Positions 5,490 through 13,194 of a stretch of 13,194 nt of DNA are shown here, in pieces. Positions within the stretch are counted from its first letter, which is position 1; every line of letters starts with the position of its first letter. A model generated the notes under the pieces. That model was not told the origin of the DNA. It worked only from the letters and a program-made list of their open reading frames with translations, and did not search any database. The DNA comes from Marinilabiliales bacterium (GTDB taxonomy: Bacteria > Bacteroidota > Bacteroidia > Bacteroidales > F082). Both the position numbers and the translations under genes were made by a program. The stretch covers positions 1 through 13,194 of the forward strand of contig PKSW01000395.1 of assembly GCA_002869465.1 (NCBI GenBank), written 5' to 3'.

Positions 5490-6158
5490 ATGAATTCACA
5501 TAAACTCGTAACAATTTGCAGCATTTTTTTATCAATAATTATTATTGGTTGCGCAAGCCAGAATGCAAATAAAGAAAATTCAGAACAATTAACAGAAAAC
5601 AATTCTGTTGGCAAAAATGAAACCGTTGAACATGTCATTTTGAATGATTCGCTGCGTAACGCTTTAATAGAGAGTGGTAATAAAATAGCGAGATTAACTG
5701 CCCTTTCGCTTCAAAGATCGCTACAAAGTGCCATTAAAGAAGGCGGGTTAATACATGCCATCAAATTTTGTAATATAGAAGCCATACCAATCACCGATTC
5801 GGTTTCTGAAACTGAAACAGTTAATATCAGGCGTTTAGCCAAAAAATACAGGAACCCGCTCAATGAAACAAATGCAATGGAAAGTGAACTTTACAAATCA
5901 TATATTTTGGAATGGCTAGGAGGTCATGAACTTAAACCCAAGATTATTACAGACGGTAATGGGCATCCGGTGTATTACAATCCAATTTATGTAGGAGCAC
6001 TATGTCTTAATTGTCATGGTGAAGTAGGTAAAAATATAAACGAAGAAACTGCTGCAACAATTCAGAATTTATATCCTGAAGATAAAGCTACAAATTTTAA
6101 ACAAGGTCAGTTGCGAGGCATGTGGGCCATTACCTTTACTGAACTGAAAGTAAAATAA
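5490..6158 (+). CDS. Tll0287-like (DUF3365) c-type haem lipoprotein
   Basis: The 222-residue protein has a lipoprotein signal with lipobox IIIGC (Cys 21) and a Ser/Asn/Glu-rich linker to about residue 50. The DUF3365 domain follows, with KFCN (92-95, Cys 94), NIRRLAKKYRNPLNET (112-127), the covalent haem site CLNCH (172-176), and the closing GQLRGMWAITF segment. The cyanobacterial relative Tll0287 is known for Cys/His haem ligation, and Cys 94 is the candidate distal Cys here. The protein would be anchored on the periplasmic side as a redox or gas-sensing haem protein. It starts 6 bases after the FKBP gene and ends 27 bases before ccoI, so it may be expressed with the oxidase assembly genes. 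Its electron partner is not known. Confidence 0.85.
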   Translation: MNSHKLVTICSIFLSIIIIGCASQNANKENSEQLTENNSVGKNETVEHVILNDSLRNALIESGNKIARLTALSLQRSLQSAIKEGGLIHAIKFCNIEAIPITDSVSETETVNIRRLAKKYRNPLNETNAMESELYKSYILEWLGGHELKPKIITDGNGHPVYYNPIYVGALCLNCHGEVGKNINEETAATIQNLYPEDKATNFKQGQLRGMWAITFTELKVK

Positions 6159-6185
6159 TATTTCCATATTTAATAACTGCATCAA

Positions 6186-8576
6186 ATGGGTGTTAAGTGT
6201 GTGCATTGTGGCGAAGATTGTGGAAAACATCCGGTTATGTGGGACGAAAAACCATTTTGTTGCTACGGGTGCAAAACGGTTTACGAAATCCTGAATGTAA
6301 AAAAGCTGGATAAATATTATGAGATCGAACCCATGTCAGGTATCAGGATTGAGCAAACGGATGTGGGTGATAAATACGCATATCTTGATTTGGATGAGAT
6401 AAGGGAAAAAGTACTTAACTTTTCTGACAGTGGTATCAGTAAAGTAAACCTGTTTATTCCAACCATTCATTGTGCTTCCTGTATCTGGTTATTGGAAAAT
6501 CTTTCAACCCTGAATCCGGGAATTATTCAATCAAGTGTAAATTTTCCAACCAAAATGGTTAGCATTACATTCAAAGACCATGAGATCAGTTTGAGACAAT
6601 TGGTTGAAATGCTGGTTTCAATTCATTACATCCCTGAAATCAGGTTAGACCAGTTGGATGACAGCAGTGGTACAAAAGCATCACGAGACTTGCTTTTAAA
6701 AATTGGCGTTGCAGGTTTTAGTTTGTTAAATGTAATGCTGTATAATTTCCCCGAATATTTGCCGGGCGGCGAACTGCTTGAAAAAGAATTTATGCGCTAT
6801 TTTGGGTGGTTGAGTTTTATACTTTCCCTGCCTGTTGTTTTTTACAGTGCCAGTGATTATTATTTATCCGCTTTTAAGGGATTAAAACATAAAATGATCA
6901 ATATTGATGTCCCTATCACACTCGGTATTTTCACTTTGTTTATGCAAAGTTCCTACGAAATTATTACCGGAAGCGGCATCGGTTTTTTGGATTCACTGGT
7001 CGGGCTTGTTTTTTTGCTACTTGTGGGTAAATGGTACCAGGGGAAAACATACCAGGCGTTGTCCTTTGAACGCGATTATAAATCATATTTCCCGGTAGCT
7101 GTAACCAAAATAACAGATGGTAAGGAAGTAAGCATACCCCTTGAGAAAATAACCACAGGCGACCGGATCATGATCCGTAATCAGGAATTGATTCCGGCAG
7201 ATGCGAAATTGCTCAGCGATCATGCCAACATTGATTATTCATTTGTTACTGGCGAATCAATCCCCACACCAAAAAAAACAGGTGAATTGATTTTTGCCGG
7301 AGGCCGTCAGATAGGCGGGGTAATCCAATTGGAAGTGGTGCATGAAGTGGAACAAAGTTACCTGACCCAACTTTGGAACCAGGACAATAAAAAAACGAGA
7401 GTCAACACCGGGCTCGACACACTTATTAATAAGGTGAGTGAATATTTTACGGTAATTATTCTTCTTATTGCAACAACGGCTGCGGTTTACTGGCTATTTA
7501 ACAATCCGTCGCTAGCTGTATTTGCATTTACTTCTGTATTAATTATTGCCTGTCCCTGTGCACTGGCACTTACGGTTCCTTTTACATTTGGAAGCACCAT
7601 GCGGGCTTTCGGCCGGAAAGGATTTTATATCAAAAACACACAGGTAATTGAAGATTTGCACAACATTGACACCATCGTTTTTGATAAAACCGGCACGTTG
7701 ACCCATTCCCGTTCAATGGATGCCAAATTTATAGGTGATGCATTGAGTGAAGAAGAATTTATCATGATCAAATCCCTGGCCGCCAACTCAAGTCACCCGT
7801 TGAGTGCCACGATCAAAGATGCCATCCCATCATTGGAATATTATGAAGTTCAGGATTTCATGGAAATTCCGGCCATGGGAACCACCGGTTTGGTAAATGG
7901 CAAACGGGTCAATATCGGCTCTAAAAAATTCGTCACCGGAAAAGACGATGTGGATGTGGATTCTACCAATGTTTATGTTTTTATTGACCAGCATATTAAA
8001 GGCTACTTCAAAATTGAAAACCGCTATCGTGACGGTTTGAAACAGGTAATTGATAACCTGAAAAACAATTACCAGCTTTTTCTTTTATCAGGTGATAATG
8101 AAGCTGAAAAAAAGAACTTAAGCCCGGTATTCGGCTCTGAAACGAAACTGTTTTTTAACCAAAGCCCTACAGATAAAATGGCCTTCGTAAAAAACCTGAA
8201 AAAGGAAGGTAGAAAAGTGCTGATGGTGGGTGATGGACTCAATGATGCAGGAGCGCTGATGCAAAGTGATGTAGGTTTAACAATTGCTGACGATATTTAC
8301 AGCTTTTCCCCGGCTTGCGACGGGATCATTGAATCATCAAAATTTGGAATTATTGATCAGTTTATTCAATATACAAATGCATCCTTAAGGATCGTTAAAG
8401 CCAGTTTTGTAATTTCATTTATTTACAATGTGCTTGGAATTTATTTTGCAGTCCAGGGAACACTTTCACCGCTCATTGCAGCAGTTTTAATGCCATTAAG
8501 TTCCATCAGTGTGGTTGCTTTTGCAACGTTCATGGTTTCATATACTTCCAGGGGTATTGGTGTTGTTAAAAAATAA
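6186..8576 (+). CDS. ccoI: Copper-transporting P1B-type ATPase of cbb3 oxidase assembly
   Basis: The 796-residue protein starts with the Cys-rich region typical of CcoI/FixI (C5xxC8, C12, C25C26xxC29). An HMA-like domain with HCASC (95-99) follows. It has about eight membrane helices, the actuator motif TGES (355-358), the membrane metal site CPC (456-458), the phosphorylation site DKTGT (500-504), the HP motif (537-538), and GDGLND in the hinge (682-687). All catalytic residues are present. CcoI moves copper across the inner membrane for the CuB site of the cbb3 oxidase. No ribosome binding site is visible. The gene lies 27 bases after the haem lipoprotein gene and about 106 bases before ccoS, the first of the oxidase-linked genes. 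Confidence 0.95.
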   Translation: MGVKCVHCGEDCGKHPVMWDEKPFCCYGCKTVYEILNVKKLDKYYEIEPMSGIRIEQTDVGDKYAYLDLDEIREKVLNFSDSGISKVNLFIPTIHCASCIWLLENLSTLNPGIIQSSVNFPTKMVSITFKDHEISLRQLVEMLVSIHYIPEIRLDQLDDSSGTKASRDLLLKIGVAGFSLLNVMLYNFPEYLPGGELLEKEFMRYFGWLSFILSLPVVFYSASDYYLSAFKGLKHKMINIDVPITLGIFTLFMQSSYEIITGSGIGFLDSLVGLVFLLLVGKWYQGKTYQALSFERDYKSYFPVAVTKITDGKEVSIPLEKITTGDRIMIRNQELIPADAKLLSDHANIDYSFVTGESIPTPKKTGELIFAGGRQIGGVIQLEVVHEVEQSYLTQLWNQDNKKTRVNTGLDTLINKVSEYFTVIILLIATTAAVYWLFNNPSLAVFAFTSVLIIACPCALALTVPFTFGSTMRAFGRKGFYIKNTQVIEDLHNIDTIVFDKTGTLTHSRSMDAKFIGDALSEEEFIMIKSLAANSSHPLSATIKDAIPSLEYYEVQDFMEIPAMGTTGLVNGKRVNIGSKKFVTGKDDVDVDSTNVYVFIDQHIKGYFKIENRYRDGLKQVIDNLKNNYQLFLLSGDNEAEKKNLSPVFGSETKLFFNQSPTDKMAFVKNLKKEGRKVLMVGDGLNDAGALMQSDVGLTIADDIYSFSPACDGIIESSKFGIIDQFIQYTNASLRIVKASFVISFIYNVLGIYFAVQGTLSPLIAAVLMPLSSISVVAFATFMVSYTSRGIGVVKK

Positions 8577-8642
8577 CAGTTCATACTGTTGATATCCCCG
8601 GGTAAAAATTCAAATCATATACTACTTTTTATATATATTTTG

Positions 8643-8650
8643 TATATTTG
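8643..8650 (+). promoter_or_regulatory. Possible internal -7 box upstream of ccoS
   Basis: TATATTTG matches TAnnTTTG exactly and lies 32 bases upstream of the ccoS GTG, in the only sizeable gap (106 bases) of the ccoI-ccoP block. No clear -33 element accompanies it. It could allow ccoS-ccoNO-ccoQ-ccoP to be transcribed apart from ccoI. Confidence 0.25.
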
Positions 8651-8682
8651 GTGCCAGTCAAAAAAACCAAATTACAACTTTC

Positions 8683-8862
8683 GTGTCAGTTATTATTCTT
8701 CTTATCATCATTGGAATTGTTGTAGCAGGAAGTTTCTTAGCAGGATTTATATGGGCAGTGAAAAGTGGTCAGTACGACGACACGTATTCACCAGCCATCA
8801 GGATGCTATTTGACGATGCCAAACCTGTTAAAAAAAAAGTGATGACGAGAATGAAACCATAG
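8683..8862 (+). CDS. ccoS: cbb3 oxidase maturation protein CcoS, with a suspicious A-run
   Basis: The 59-residue protein starts at GTG, since no ATG exists upstream in frame. It has one membrane helix (about 3-25) followed by the CcoS signature: WAVKSGQYDDTYSPAIRML (24-42), then FDD. CcoS is a small inner-membrane factor needed for cofactor insertion into cbb3 oxidase. The frame ends after VMTRMKP. At 8830-8838 lie nine A's (three Lys codons). A -1 slip there, or one more A, leads into a 29-residue very acidic tail stopping at 8925-8927, four bases before ccoNO, giving 81 residues. The acidic reading looks like genuine coding sequence. Whether the shorter or longer form is real cannot be settled from the window. 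An overlapping ORF at 8589-8813 is in a different frame and is not the gene. Confidence 0.85.
   Translation: MSVIILLIIIGIVVAGSFLAGFIWAVKSGQYDDTYSPAIRMLFDDAKPVKKKVMTRMKP
8830..8838 (+). other. A9 slippery run in ccoS
   Basis: Nine consecutive A's follow GTT, in register as AAA AAA AAA and then GTG. The run offers an A AAA AAA slippery heptamer for -1 ribosomal slippage and is long enough for RNA polymerase slippage. It is also the typical site of a homopolymer sequencing error. Immediately downstream the -1 frame stays open for 29 codons of acidic composition. Confidence 0.6.
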
Positions 8863-8931
8863 CGCCAGATGATGCTGAAAGTGAAAGTTCTGAAGATGAA
8901 GAATCATTAAAAAAATCAATAAATTAAGCTT

Positions 8932-11055
8932 ATGGAGTTAGAAAGATTTACTTATGACAACAGACTAACCAAAATGTTTCTGTTCGCCACCATCGTATTT
9001 GGTGTTATTGGAATGCTGGTAGGTCTAACGGCAGCCTTTGAGTTGATCTTCCCAAATATGAGCAGTTCCATCTCATGGCTCTCATTCGGACGGATCAGAC
9101 CTTTGCACACAAATGCGGTCATTTTTGCTTTTGTAGGCAATGGCATTTTTACGGCAGTGTACTATTCAATGCCCCGCTTATTAAAAACACCGATGTACAG
9201 TAAATTATTTGGCAACATTCACTTCTGGGGATGGCAAATTATCATCCTGGCTGCCGCCATTACTTTACCTCTTGGTTTTACATCATCAAAGGAATATGCT
9301 GAACTCGAATGGCCTATTGACATTGCAGTAGTTCTCATCTGGGTGGTTTTCGGTATTAACATGATAGGCACTATTCTCAAAAGAAGGGTGAAACATATCT
9401 ATGTAGCTATTTGGTTTTACATCGCAACCTGGGTTACTGTTGCCGTATTGTATATTACAAACAACATTGAAATTCCTGTTGCACTCTGGAAAAGTTATCC
9501 TGTGTATGCAGGTATCCAAGACGCATTGGTGCAGTGGTGGTACGGACACAATGCAGTGGCATTCTTCTTAACAACTCCATACCTTGGTTTGATGTATTAT
9601 TTTGTCCCGAAAATTTCAAACAGGCCGATATATTCCTATAAATTGTCCATCATTCACTTTTGGGCATTGATTTTCATTTATATCTGGGCAGGGCCACATC
9701 ACTTGCTTTATTCGGCACTTCCCGACTGGGCCCAGGCACTCGGTGTTGTATTTTCGGTCATGCTCATCGCGCCATCATGGGGTGGTATGATCAACGGACT
9801 TCTGACATTAAGAGGCGCATGGGACAAAGTTCGTGAAGACCCCGTTCTGAAAATGCTGGTGGTAGGTATTACAGCTTATGGTATGGCCACGTTTGAAGGT
9901 CCTATGCTATCCCTTAAAACTGTGAATGCATTGAGCCACTTTACCGACTGGACTATTGCACATGTTCATATTGGTACGCTCGGCTGGAATGGTATGCTGA
10001 CATTTGGTATGATCTACTGGCTGGTGCCCCGATTATTCAACACGAAATTATTCTCAGTTAAACTAGCGAACACACATTTCTGGATTGCTACTCTCGGTAT
10101 GTTGTTCTTCTCTATACCCCTATATTTTGCAGGGTTTACACAGGCATTGATGTGGAAAGAATTTACAGCAGATGGCTACCTGGCATACCCGAATTTCCTG
10201 GAAACAGTTACTCAGATATTACCCATGTATTATCTGCGGGCATTCGGTGGTTCATTGTACTTTATAGGTATGCTGCTGTTTGTTTATAATATAGTTAAAA
10301 CCTCTGTTGCCGGCAGTTTCGTGCGTTACGAAGAGGACGAGGCTCCAGGCATTGAAAAAGCACATTCAGATAAAAAAGAAGGCTGGCACAGGAAACTGGA
10401 AGGCAAGCCCATTCAGTTTACCTTACTGGCACTTGTTGCCGTATTAATTGGCGGATTGATAGAAATTATTCCTATGTATCTGGTTAAGACCAATGTGCCG
10501 ACCATTAGCAATGTAAAACCTTACACGCCTCTTGAATTGGAAGGAAGGGATATTTACATAAGAGAAGGCTGCTATACTTGCCACTCGCAAATGATCAGGC
10601 CTTTCCGCAGTGAAACGGAGAGATATGGCGAATACACCAAAGCAGGCGAAACGGTGTATGATCATCCGTTCCAGTTTGGCTCGAAGAGAACCGGACCTGA
10701 CCTGGCAAGAATTGGTGTAAAATCATTGCCCAATTACAAACCCGATTCGTGGCATTATAACCATATGATAGATCCGCAAAAGTTGAATGCCGAATCCATC
10801 ATGCCTCCATATCCGTGGCTCGCAGAAAATGATCTTGATATCAGTAACACGAAAAAGAAGATTGAGGTCATGCAACAAATGGGTGTGCCTTATCCTGATG
10901 GTTTTGCCGAACAGGCAGTAGCTGATTTACAGGCTCAGGCTAAAAAGATCGGCGAAGGACTGCGTGCTGGCGGCATTGAAGCTAATGACAATAAAGAGAT
11001 CATTGCTCTGATCGCCTATCTGCAACGACTCGGTACTGATGTATATAGTGATTAA
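8932..11055 (+). CDS. ccoNO: Fused cbb3-type cytochrome c oxidase subunit I/II (CcoN-CcoO)
   Basis: The 707-residue protein is a fusion. Residues 1-460 are the haem-copper subunit CcoN, with about twelve helices. Visible are H59 (RPLHTNA) and H346 for the low-spin haem, H344 for haem b3, H206 (YGHNAV), H256 and H257 (GPHHLLY) for CuB, Y250 at the position of the cross-linked Tyr, and the conserved FEGPM (321-325). A charged linker (465-490) leads to CcoO. CcoO has one membrane helix (about 496-518), the haem c site CYTCH (547-551), IRPFRSE after it, and the candidate axial Met in IMPPYPW (about 623-629). It reduces oxygen to water and conserves energy by proton pumping. CcoN-CcoO fusion is usual in Bacteroidota. 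The next gene, ccoQ, follows after 27 bases. Confidence 0.96.
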   Translation: MELERFTYDNRLTKMFLFATIVFGVIGMLVGLTAAFELIFPNMSSSISWLSFGRIRPLHTNAVIFAFVGNGIFTAVYYSMPRLLKTPMYSKLFGNIHFWGWQIIILAAAITLPLGFTSSKEYAELEWPIDIAVVLIWVVFGINMIGTILKRRVKHIYVAIWFYIATWVTVAVLYITNNIEIPVALWKSYPVYAGIQDALVQWWYGHNAVAFFLTTPYLGLMYYFVPKISNRPIYSYKLSIIHFWALIFIYIWAGPHHLLYSALPDWAQALGVVFSVMLIAPSWGGMINGLLTLRGAWDKVREDPVLKMLVVGITAYGMATFEGPMLSLKTVNALSHFTDWTIAHVHIGTLGWNGMLTFGMIYWLVPRLFNTKLFSVKLANTHFWIATLGMLFFSIPLYFAGFTQALMWKEFTADGYLAYPNFLETVTQILPMYYLRAFGGSLYFIGMLLFVYNIVKTSVAGSFVRYEEDEAPGIEKAHSDKKEGWHRKLEGKPIQFTLLALVAVLIGGLIEIIPMYLVKTNVPTISNVKPYTPLELEGRDIYIREGCYTCHSQMIRPFRSETERYGEYTKAGETVYDHPFQFGSKRTGPDLARIGVKSLPNYKPDSWHYNHMIDPQKLNAESIMPPYPWLAENDLDISNTKKKIEVMQQMGVPYPDGFAEQAVADLQAQAKKIGEGLRAGGIEANDNKEIIALIAYLQRLGTDVYSD

Positions 11056-11082
11056 GCAAAGTTAATCTGTAATTCATAAATC

Positions 11083-11280
11083 ATGAAGATCGTTTCGCAT
11101 ACTTTGGAACAAATAGCAGGTATAGAAATATATCCGATCATTTCACTATTGCTGTTTTTTATCTTTTTTATCGTTGTTGGCTTTATGGTGTTAACTGCAG
11201 ATAAAGAACATATGGAGGAAATGAAAAATCTGCCACTCGATAAGCATACGGATCTGCATGATGAAAATCATTTAACCTGA
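11083..11280 (+). CDS. ccoQ: cbb3 oxidase small subunit CcoQ
   Basis: The 65-residue protein has a membrane helix at about 17-38, preceded by the family-like IEIYPIISLLLFF and followed by the soluble stretch DKEHMEEMKNLPLD (40-53), a hallmark of Bacteroidota CcoQ-like subunits. It lies between ccoNO (27 bases upstream) and ccoP (20 bases downstream). CcoQ is thought to stabilise the oxidase complex and carries no cofactor, in keeping with the lack of Cys here. The His-rich end is not obviously a metal site. Confidence 0.88.
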   Translation: MKIVSHTLEQIAGIEIYPIISLLLFFIFFIVVGFMVLTADKEHMEEMKNLPLDKHTDLHDENHLT

Positions 11281-11300
11281 AATATTAAATAAGAGAAAAT

Positions 11301-11906
11301 ATGGCTAAAGAAAATGAAAATCAGTATCATAATGAAGATTATGAATATGATACACTCACCAACGAAAAGCTTATCAAGGATCATGATTATGATGGCATCA
11401 GGGAGTTGGATAATGATCTGCCACCCTGGTGGAAATGGCTTTTTTATCTGACCATCGTATTTGCAGTAGTATACAGCATCCGTCTTTTTGTATTTCGTTC
11501 TGACGACCTAATTCAATACCGGGAATATGCTAATGAAATGGAAAATTTAGAAAATGCCAAACCGGCGGCTCCTGAAGGTGCTGCCGCTTTTGAAGTGGTT
11601 GTGTTGGAAGATGAAACATCACTGGCCAGCGGCAAGGAAACCTGGGATAAGATTTGTGCCGTTTGCCATTTGGTAGATGGTGGCGGACTGGTTGGCCCAA
11701 ACATGACGGACAATTACTGGATACACGGAAATACAGTTGAAGATTTATACAAAATTGTTGAAACCGGTGTTATTGAAAAAGGGATGATCCCATATAAAGA
11801 TCAGCTTTCTGAACAAAAACGACTTGAAGTGGTAAGTTATATTCTTGTTGAACTTCAGGGATCGACACCAGCAACACCTAAAGCACCTCAAGGAAAAGAG
11901 TATTAA
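11301..11906 (+). CDS. ccoP: Mono-haem cytochrome c subunit CcoP of cbb3 oxidase
   Basis: The 201-residue protein has an acidic N-terminal part with YDGIRELDNDLPPWWKWLFY (30-49), the conserved CcoP entry segment, then a membrane helix (about 46-66). After an Ala/Pro linker comes one cytochrome c domain with haem site CAVCH (119-123), GLVGPNMTD (129-137) and the candidate axial Met in KGMIPY (160-165). Proteobacterial CcoP carries two haem c domains, whereas this protein has only one, a form common in Bacteroidota. It receives electrons from a soluble or membrane cytochrome and passes them to the haem of the CcoO part. The C-terminal tail is Pro/Ala/Thr-rich and disordered. Confidence 0.94.
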   Translation: MAKENENQYHNEDYEYDTLTNEKLIKDHDYDGIRELDNDLPPWWKWLFYLTIVFAVVYSIRLFVFRSDDLIQYREYANEMENLENAKPAAPEGAAAFEVVVLEDETSLASGKETWDKICAVCHLVDGGGLVGPNMTDNYWIHGNTVEDLYKIVETGVIEKGMIPYKDQLSEQKRLEVVSYILVELQGSTPATPKAPQGKEY

Positions 11907-11934
11907 CATGGATGATTGAATTAATTTCGTATAA

Positions 11935-11969
11935 CAGAAGCCGGAATGAAATCCGGCTTCTGAACTTTT
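11935..11969 (+). terminator. Hairpin between ccoP and ccoG: weak terminator or processing stem
   Basis: A perfect 11-bp stem (CAGAAGCCGGA at 11935-11945 with TCCGGCTTCTG at 11952-11962) closes a 6-base loop. Only a short T4 follows after GAAC, so termination may be partial. It would lower ccoG expression relative to the structural subunits or protect the 3' end of the ccoNOQP message. Confidence 0.55.
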
Positions 11970-12022
11970 AGGTCGAAGACAATAAGTTATATAGGTACAT
12001 AAATCCATAAATTACGATCGGG

Positions 12023-13194
12023 ATGGATCAAAAGAAAGAAACAAAAGAAACCACCTATTTCAGGGATAGTTTAACCACTGTTGACAGCCAGGGAAAACGA
12101 AAATGGGTATATGCAAAAAAACCGGCAGGCGCCTATTTCGACCGTCGACGAATTTTAGCCATGATCCTGCTTTTAATTTTTTATGCAGGACCATTTATCA
12201 AATTCAATGGTGAGCCCATCATGCTTTTTAATATTATAGAAAGGAAATTCATCATCTTTGGTGTTATTTTCTGGCCACAGGATTTTCACCTCATATTGCT
12301 GACGTTCATAACTATATTGGTCTTCATTGTATTGTTCACTGTTATTTTCGGACGATTATTTTGTGGTTGGGTATGTCCACAAACCATTTTTATGGAGTTT
12401 GTATTTCGCCGGATTGAATATTTGATCGAAGGCGATTATTCGGCACAAAAACGACTCGACAGGCAAAAATGGAATACCGAAAAAATTACAAAGAAAACAC
12501 TAAAGCATGTTATATTCTTTCTTATCGCATTGATAACGGCATCCACATTTCTTGCATATATAATTGGTGTAGATGCCTTATTTAATTACTTCGCCGAAGG
12601 ACTTTTAGCCCACCTAGGCGGTTTTATTGGCCTGGTGATTTTTGCAGGTGTTTTTTATTTTGTTTTCGCATTCTTTCGCGAGCAGGTATGCACCATTGCC
12701 TGCCCGTATGGAAGATTACAGAGTGTATTAATTGATAGAAAATCAATCATTGTTGGCTACGACTATAAAAGGGGCGAGCCAAGAATACCCCTCTCAAAAA
12801 ACAGGGATGCCAATGCAGGCGATTGTATTAATTGTAATAAATGTGTTATCGTCTGCCCTACCGGAATCGATATCCGTAACGGTACCCAAATGGAATGCAT
12901 CAATTGCACAGCCTGCATGGATGCCTGCGACAGTGCAATGGATAAAGTGAATAAACCACGCGGACTGATCCGTTATGACTCGGAAGAAGGCATTGAAACT
13001 GGAAAACATAAGATTTTCAATCCGAGGTCTATTGCGTATTCTGTTGTGCTGACCTTACTGATCTTTTTTGTAGCAGTTCTGTTCATGATCAGGGGTGATT
13101 TTGAAGCTACCATATTACGGGCCAGGGGCTCATTATACCAGCAATACGGTGCAGACAGCATTAGCAATATCTACAATTTTAATATTGTAAATAA
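12023..13194 (+). CDS. ccoG: Cytochrome c oxidase accessory protein CcoG (RdxA/FixG), cut by window end
   Basis: The frame from ATG 12023 is open to the right edge: 390 complete codons and two bases, with no stop. It has membrane helices near 45-60, 85-110, 160-180 and 200-220, the motif FCGWVCPQT (C114, C118), EQVCTIACPYGR (C223, C227), and two ferredoxin-like clusters, C268xxC271xxC274xxxC278P and C292xxC295xxC298xxxC302, the second ending in D rather than P. A further membrane helix lies at about 335-355, where the periplasmic C-terminal part begins. CcoG is a 4Fe-4S protein proposed to reduce copper during cbb3 assembly. Family members have about 470 residues, so roughly the last 80 are missing. 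It is 116 bases after ccoP with a hairpin between, and no strong promoter of its own was found. Confidence 0.95.
   Translation, partial: MDQKKETKETTYFRDSLTTVDSQGKRKWVYAKKPAGAYFDRRRILAMILLLIFYAGPFIKFNGEPIMLFNIIERKFIIFGVIFWPQDFHLILLTFITILVFIVLFTVIFGRLFCGWVCPQTIFMEFVFRRIEYLIEGDYSAQKRLDRQKWNTEKITKKTLKHVIFFLIALITASTFLAYIIGVDALFNYFAEGLLAHLGGFIGLVIFAGVFYFVFAFFREQVCTIACPYGRLQSVLIDRKSIIVGYDYKRGEPRIPLSKNRDANAGDCINCNKCVIVCPTGIDIRNGTQMECINCTACMDACDSAMDKVNKPRGLIRYDSEEGIETGKHKIFNPRSIAYSVVLTLLIFFVAVLFMIRGDFEATILRARGSLYQQYGADSISNIYNFNIVN

Noticed and set aside
6159..6185. FNR/CRP-type operator (TTGAT-N4-ATCAA) upstream of ccoI or ccoS
   Set aside because: Such a site was looked for because cbb3 genes are often oxygen-regulated. 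Only isolated half-sites (for example TTGAT at 8589-8593) were seen, with no paired arm.
8574..8591. Hairpin AACAGT-TCAT-ACTGTT at the end of ccoI as a terminator
   Set aside because: The stem is only 6 bp, AT-rich and not followed by a T-run. It overlaps the stop codon and is unlikely to end transcription.
8589..8813. A 74-codon ORF overlapping the ccoS region
   Set aside because: It is in another frame from the CcoS signature (WAVKSGQYDDTYSP), its translation is Tyr/Ser/Cys-rich with no family resemblance, and the GTG frame at 8683 explains the region.
12732..12950. Plus-strand ORF overlapping the ccoG ferredoxin region, and minus-strand ORFs 12794-13009 and 12973-13167
   Set aside because: They are out of frame with the clear CcoG frame carrying all the Cys motifs and have no features of their own.

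Overview
The window is chromosomal DNA of a member of the Bacteroidota that respires oxygen with a cbb3-type oxidase. Several points support this: AT-rich sequence with almost no Shine-Dalgarno sites, promoter boxes of the TAnnTTTG type, a fused CcoN-CcoO oxidase subunit, a T9SS-type C-terminal sorting fold, a lipoprotein signal resembling the Bacteroidota surface-export signal, and an ECF sigma operon feeding DUF4097/DUF2807 envelope proteins. I cannot place it below phylum level.

Left part (1-1290, plus strand): the tail of an upstream gene (1-39), a terminator, a non-coding cassette, a small lipoprotein gene (468-917) whose body is essentially one T9SS-type sorting fold, then a second terminator and a second, diverged copy of the cassette. 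This reads as a tandem duplication of [small lipoprotein gene + terminator + non-coding cassette]. Each cassette has its own promoter-like box and ends in its own Rho-independent terminator, so it is either a small RNA gene or a decayed gene. This is the least explained part of the window.

Middle left (1294-4356, minus strand): a compact four-gene operon read right to left: ECF sigma factor, single-pass anti-sigma-like protein, exported DUF4097-like protein with SSYG repeats, and exported DUF2807 protein with nine GSG(D/N/E) repeats. A 7-bp-arm inverted repeat lies just upstream of the sigma gene, in the divergent region shared with a DUF456 membrane protein gene.

Right part (4491-13194, plus strand): DUF456 protein, SlyD-like FKBP isomerase with a well-formed promoter, a DUF3365/Tll0287-type haem lipoprotein, and then the cbb3 oxidase cluster ccoI-ccoS-ccoNO-ccoQ-ccoP-ccoG. 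CcoI supplies copper to the catalytic centre, CcoS and CcoG are assembly factors, CcoNO and CcoP form the electron path to oxygen, and CcoQ is the small stabilising subunit. ccoG runs off the right edge. ccoS is a short gene with a GTG start and carries a run of nine A's. One slip there would replace an 8-residue end with a 29-residue acidic tail ending four bases before ccoNO, so it is either a recoding site, an indel mutation or a sequencing error.

No tRNA, rRNA, CRISPR array or insertion sequence was seen. The cco genes are ordinary for the phylum. The items worth following are the duplicated cassette, the ccoS A-run, the sorting-fold lipoprotein, and the haem lipoprotein placed next to the oxidase genes.
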